From the NCBI RefSeq assembly GCF_009905215.1, contig NZ_CP047593.1, positions 3,290,900-3,354,899 on the forward strand: a stretch of DNA of 64,000 bases, read 5' to 3'. Shown here in pieces: positions 61,708 to 64,000 of the stretch (positions are counted from its first letter, which is position 1; every line of letters begins with the position of its first letter). This DNA comes from Tichowtungia aerotolerans (GTDB taxonomy: Bacteria > Verrucomicrobiota > Kiritimatiellia > Kiritimatiellales > Tichowtungiaceae). Position numbers and translations under genes: made by a program. The notes under the pieces were generated by a model that ran no database searches, was not told where the DNA came from, and saw only the letters and a program-made list of their open reading frames with translations.

Positions 61708-62445
61708 ATGCGATACAAAATGACCATTGCTTACGACGGAACCGACTATGCCGGCTGGCAGATCCAGCCGGGTGAAAGGACGGTTCAGGCGGAAATAGAG
61801 AACGTACTTGAGCGGTTAACGGGCCGAAAAATTCGAATTCATCATTCGGGACGCACGGATGCCGGAGTGCATGCCAAGGGACAGGTGGCTCATTTTGACC
61901 TCTCGAGACGAATGGAGTTGTGGCGGATGCAAAACGGACTGAACGCACTGCTTCCGCCGGATATTCGCATTATGAAACTTCAGAAAGTTTCAGCGGATTT
62001 TCACGCCCGGTTCAATGCTGTCAGCAAGGAATATCGTTATTTTATCTGGAACGGTCCGGCCGTTCCGCCGGAGCTTCGACTGTACCGCCTGCATGAACGG
62101 CGCAAACTCAATATCGCTGCCATGAAACAGGCAGCGCAACTCCTGGTCGGAGAACACGACTTCGCAGCATTTACCGCCAACCCAAAACGGGAAATCGGCG
62201 GCACCGTTAAAACCGTTACCCAGGTTTCTATTTCGCGATCGAGGGATGGAGATGTGGTAATCCGTGTCAAAGGAACGGGATTCCTCTATAAAATGGTTCG
62301 CTCCATTGCCGGATTCCTACTGCGCGTTGGAGCAGGGGAGCTGCAACCGGAAGATACCAAACGGTTTCTGGCGGTCGCCACTCGTACCAACGAAATCCCG
62401 ACCGCCAAGCCTCTGGGCCTTTTTCTCTGGAAAGTGGATTATTGA
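61708..62445 (+). CDS. truA: tRNA pseudouridine synthase A
   Basis: The protein has YKMTIAYDGTDYAGWQIQPGERTVQ, the catalytic Asp in SGRTDAGVHAKGQVAHFD, and HDFAAFTANPKREIGGTVKTV near the end. It makes pseudouridines 38-40 in tRNA anticodon arms. I place the start at ATG 61708, since family members begin here; the in-frame GTG 61690 is possible and neither has a clear ribosome-binding site. Length is about 245 residues, as usual. Confidence 0.93.
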   Translation: MRYKMTIAYDGTDYAGWQIQPGERTVQAEIENVLERLTGRKIRIHHSGRTDAGVHAKGQVAHFDLSRRMELWRMQNGLNALLPPDIRIMKLQKVSADFHARFNAVSKEYRYFIWNGPAVPPELRLYRLHERRKLNIAAMKQAAQLLVGEHDFAAFTANPKREIGGTVKTVTQVSISRSRDGDVVIRVKGTGFLYKMVRSIAGFLLRVGAGELQPEDTKRFLAVATRTNEIPTAKPLGLFLWKVDY

Positions 62446-62480
62446 TTAGGGGATTACTTTTCCCCGAATTCTTCGATGAA

Positions 62481-62510
62481 AAAACCGTCGAAAAATTCTC
62501 CGACGGTTTT
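62481..62510. terminator. bidirectional terminator between truA and the lipoprotein
   Basis: AAAACCGTCG (62481-62490) pairs with CGACGGTTTT (62501-62510) around a 10-base loop, with T and A runs on the respective sides. Confidence 0.8.
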
Positions 62511-62532
62511 CTTTGCTGGCTTTAGTGAGAAA

Positions 62533-63147
62533 TCAAAGCGTTTCGACTAAAGCCTTTCTTTTGGTCTCGTATTCTTGCGGAGTAATTAACCCGTTATCTT
62601 TCAGGTCCTTTAGGTCCTTTAGTTTTTTCGAGGTTTCCATGGAGGCCAATAAGGGGGCTTCTTTTTCTGAAATATTCTGTGCATTATGGTTTTGAGACAG
62701 GTTTCCATATACCGTGTCGTCAAGCTTCCACATTGCGCCAGTCAGCGGATCAACAATTACGATGCCGATTAGTCCTCCAAATATGACGTTACCGATGTAC
62801 CATGGGTCCATTCCGGCAGAAAGGGAACAAGATCCCTGATGATATCCATTTTTATCAAATTGGAATGTGTAGCGCTCCGGAGAAAAGAACCCAGAGCTGG
62901 CTTCTAAAGAAAGAGTTGCCGGAGTTATAGCTTTATGAACGGTGACTCCTTTTTTGTTTTTTACACACACTGTGGCTCCTGGAGGGTTGCTTTGAATGGT
63001 AACTGGATATTGTGATTTACTCACGATGCTGGCACATCCTGTGACGAATAGAAAAACTGATGTTGCCAAAAGAAGACTCCCAGCGCGGACACAAACTATG
63101 TTTTTTTCACAACAAACCTTTCTTTTATGATTTTTAATAAAAAACAA
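62533..63147 (-). CDS. lipoprotein with PEGA-like and SHOCT-like regions
   Basis: The protein has a hydrophobic signal ending in a lipobox (LFVTGCAS), a PEGA-like segment (YPVTIQSNPPGATVCVKNKKG), a short membrane-like glycine-rich stretch (NVIFGGLIGIVIVDPLTGAMW) and a C-terminal SHOCT-like motif (LKDNGLITPQEYETKRKAL). It is predicted to be anchored in the outer or inner membrane; function unknown. The start is doubtful. In frame there is only a TTG at 63147. A GTG at 63110, 6 bases after AGAAAGG, would give a good signal peptide start (VKK...) but is out of frame by one base at a run of seven As. The C-terminal KDLKDLKD comes from a tandem 9-base repeat. Confidence 0.75.
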   Translation of the reverse strand: MFFIKNHKRKVCCEKNIVCVRAGSLLLATSVFLFVTGCASIVSKSQYPVTIQSNPPGATVCVKNKKGVTVHKAITPATLSLEASSGFFSPERYTFQFDKNGYHQGSCSLSAGMDPWYIGNVIFGGLIGIVIVDPLTGAMWKLDDTVYGNLSQNHNAQNISEKEAPLLASMETSKKLKDLKDLKDNGLITPQEYETKRKALVETL

Positions 63148-63253
63148 GAGTGATCTGGTTAAGTTGATATATAAATAAGTATTTTATGTAAATATATTAC
63201 ATAATTAAATGTCGCAAAGCGCTATTTTATTTTATGCTGTCGAAGACAGAATA

Positions 63254-63759
63254 CCCCGGCTTTAGCCGTGGATGAATGAGCCCGAAGGCGGTATGCTGAT
63301 TGAGGAAGTACGACTGGGAGCTCATTGTGCATACCGTCTTCAATATCACGTTGTGTGGGTATGTAAATACCGCCGGAGGATCCTGATGCCTGGAGTCCGA
63401 AGTTATCTTGAAAAGGTGTTGCGTGGGCTGCAGCGAAGTATGCCCGGCGTGGAAATTGAGATAATCGGCTTCGACGGAGATCATATGCACATGGTGATGG
63501 TCATCCCGCCGAAATACAGCATCTCGGACGTGATGGAAAATATGAAAAGCCGATCATCGTCGGTCATGCGCAAAAAGTTAAGTGGCTAGCCAAGGTTTAT
63601 TGGAAGGAAAATATTATGTGGTCGCCGGGCTACTTCGTGAGCAGTGTTGGCGTCGACGAAGCGATAATTAAAAGATATGTCGAATATCGAGGACGGAAGG
63701 ATTCAGGTCGGCTTCGCCAGGAGCTGTAATGAAAATTAGAACCCCGGCTTTAGCCGGGG
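63254..63759 (+). mobile_element. IS200/IS605-type element with end hairpins
   Basis: The left end has the imperfect hairpin CCCCGGC-TTTA-GCCGTGG (63254-63271) and the right end the perfect CCCCGGC-TTTA-GCCGGGG (63742-63759). Subterminal hairpins like these, with no terminal inverted repeats, are the recognition sites of Y1 single-strand transposases. The enclosed gene is a Y1 transposase with one frameshift. Exact outer ends and the target site cannot be set from one copy. Confidence 0.8.
63272..63729 (+). pseudogene. tnpA: Y1 (HUH) transposase TnpA of IS200 type, frameshifted
   Basis: The first frame (63272-63589) encodes GAHCAYRLQYHVVWVCKYRRR and the HUH motif in FDGDHMHMVMVIPPKYS. It breaks at AAAAAGTTAAG near 63575 and ends in TAG. 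A second frame resumes with WLAKVYWKENIMWSPGYFVSS and runs to TAA at 63729 with VDEAIIKRYVEYRGRKDSG, which holds the expected catalytic Tyr. Relatives read KKFKWL at the junction, so loss of one T explains the break. Without frameshifting the product lacks its catalytic Tyr and is inactive. Confidence 0.85.
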
Positions 63760-63771
63760 TTATCTATGACG

Positions 63772-63805
63772 AAAACCGCCTCGAGAATTTTCTCAAGGCG
63801 GTTTT
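63772..63805. terminator. intrinsic terminator between the IS element and the DUF3332 gene
   Basis: AAAACCGCCT (63772-63781) pairs with AGGCGGTTTT (63796-63805), with an inner GAGAA/TTCTC extension. It would end the minus-strand DUF3332 gene. Confidence 0.75.
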
Positions 63806-63828
63806 TGTTTTATAAGTTTAGGCTATTG

Positions 63829-64000
63829 TTACATCTGAGCAGCAACGCTGCGCAGGCACATCTCATTTCCAGACGGGGCTTCAACGGAGTCCATCGGATT
63901 TTCGCCGGTCCAGAATTCTACACTGTTGAAGATCAGGCCGTCTGCCAGAGTAGACAGGCTGTAAACCGGGAGAATAATGCAGCCCAGGAAGGCCACTTCA
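63829..64000 (-). CDS. DUF3332-like protein, C-terminal part only
   Basis: The last 56 codons of a minus-strand gene run off the right edge. They read EVAFLGCIILPVYSLSTLAD followed by GLIFNSVEFWTGENPM, the conserved end of DUF3332 proteins, which are small membrane lipoproteins of unknown function. The stop TAA is at 63829-63831. The N-terminus and lipobox, if any, lie outside the window. Confidence 0.8.
   Translation of the reverse strand, partial: EVAFLGCIILPVYSLSTLADGLIFNSVEFWTGENPMDSVEAPSGNEMCLRSVAAQM

Overview
The window looks like a chromosomal segment from a free-living Gram-negative bacterium, most likely of the PVC superphylum and probably Kiritimatiellota. This is an inference from gene content: several formylglycine sulfatases, a sodium-translocating decarboxylase, a PPi-type phosphofructokinase, a GGGtGRT-family protein, and a palindromic intergenic motif. 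No rRNA or other taxonomic marker is present to prove it.

Layout. (1) 1-11 kb is an accessory glycan region: a GH20 hexosaminidase cut by the left edge, three sulfatases, an SSS-family sodium:solute symporter, a GT2 glycosyltransferase and a TMTC-like membrane glycosyltransferase. The GH20, two sulfatases and the symporter are closely packed, as expected for uptake of a sulfated, N-acetylhexosamine-containing glycan. Two genes here carry in-frame stop codons: a TAA in the signal peptide of the second sulfatase and a TAG in the GT2. (2) 11.4-15.9 kb is an oadG-oadA-oadB sodium-pump decarboxylase operon, divergent from a biotin ligase that could charge its biotin domain. (3) 15.9-26 kb is mainly housekeeping: a radical SAM protein, HIT protein, holA, yggS-proC, tRNA-Thr(CGT), thiD, an ftsB-like gene, eno, and a NifU-like/GGGtGRT pair. 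(4) 26-38.5 kb holds a secreted C10 peptidase, a phosphatase, an ABC exporter, a secreted nickel superoxide dismutase, a lactonase, uvrC plus a flavin reductase, overlapping pyrB-argF, and miaB.

(5) 38.6-45 kb has an M48 protease, two tandem Na/Pi-cotransporter paralogs with PhoU-like tails, and a porin. (6) 45-52.5 kb has an NFACT-R protein, a HTH-EIIA fusion next to a CBS-domain antiporter, an orphan two-TM coiled-coil protein, a MATE transporter, a Cys-rich orphan, and PPi-phosphofructokinase. (7) 52.5-60 kb has rpsD followed by pstC-pstA-pstB-phoU-phoB-phoR, with no pstS. (8) 60-64 kb has a Nudix hydrolase, an rRNA methyltransferase, truA, a lipoprotein, a frameshifted IS200-type element, and the end of a DUF3332 gene.

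Two non-coding signals tie the window together. One is a palindrome, TTTTCCAA-N3-TTGGAAAA, found in about eleven intergenic gaps, often shortly upstream of genes and sometimes inside terminators. The other is an array of CTAACA-like hexamers spaced exactly 11 bp apart, found in front of the porin, pstC and one Na/Pi gene. It is the best candidate for this lineage's PhoB operator.
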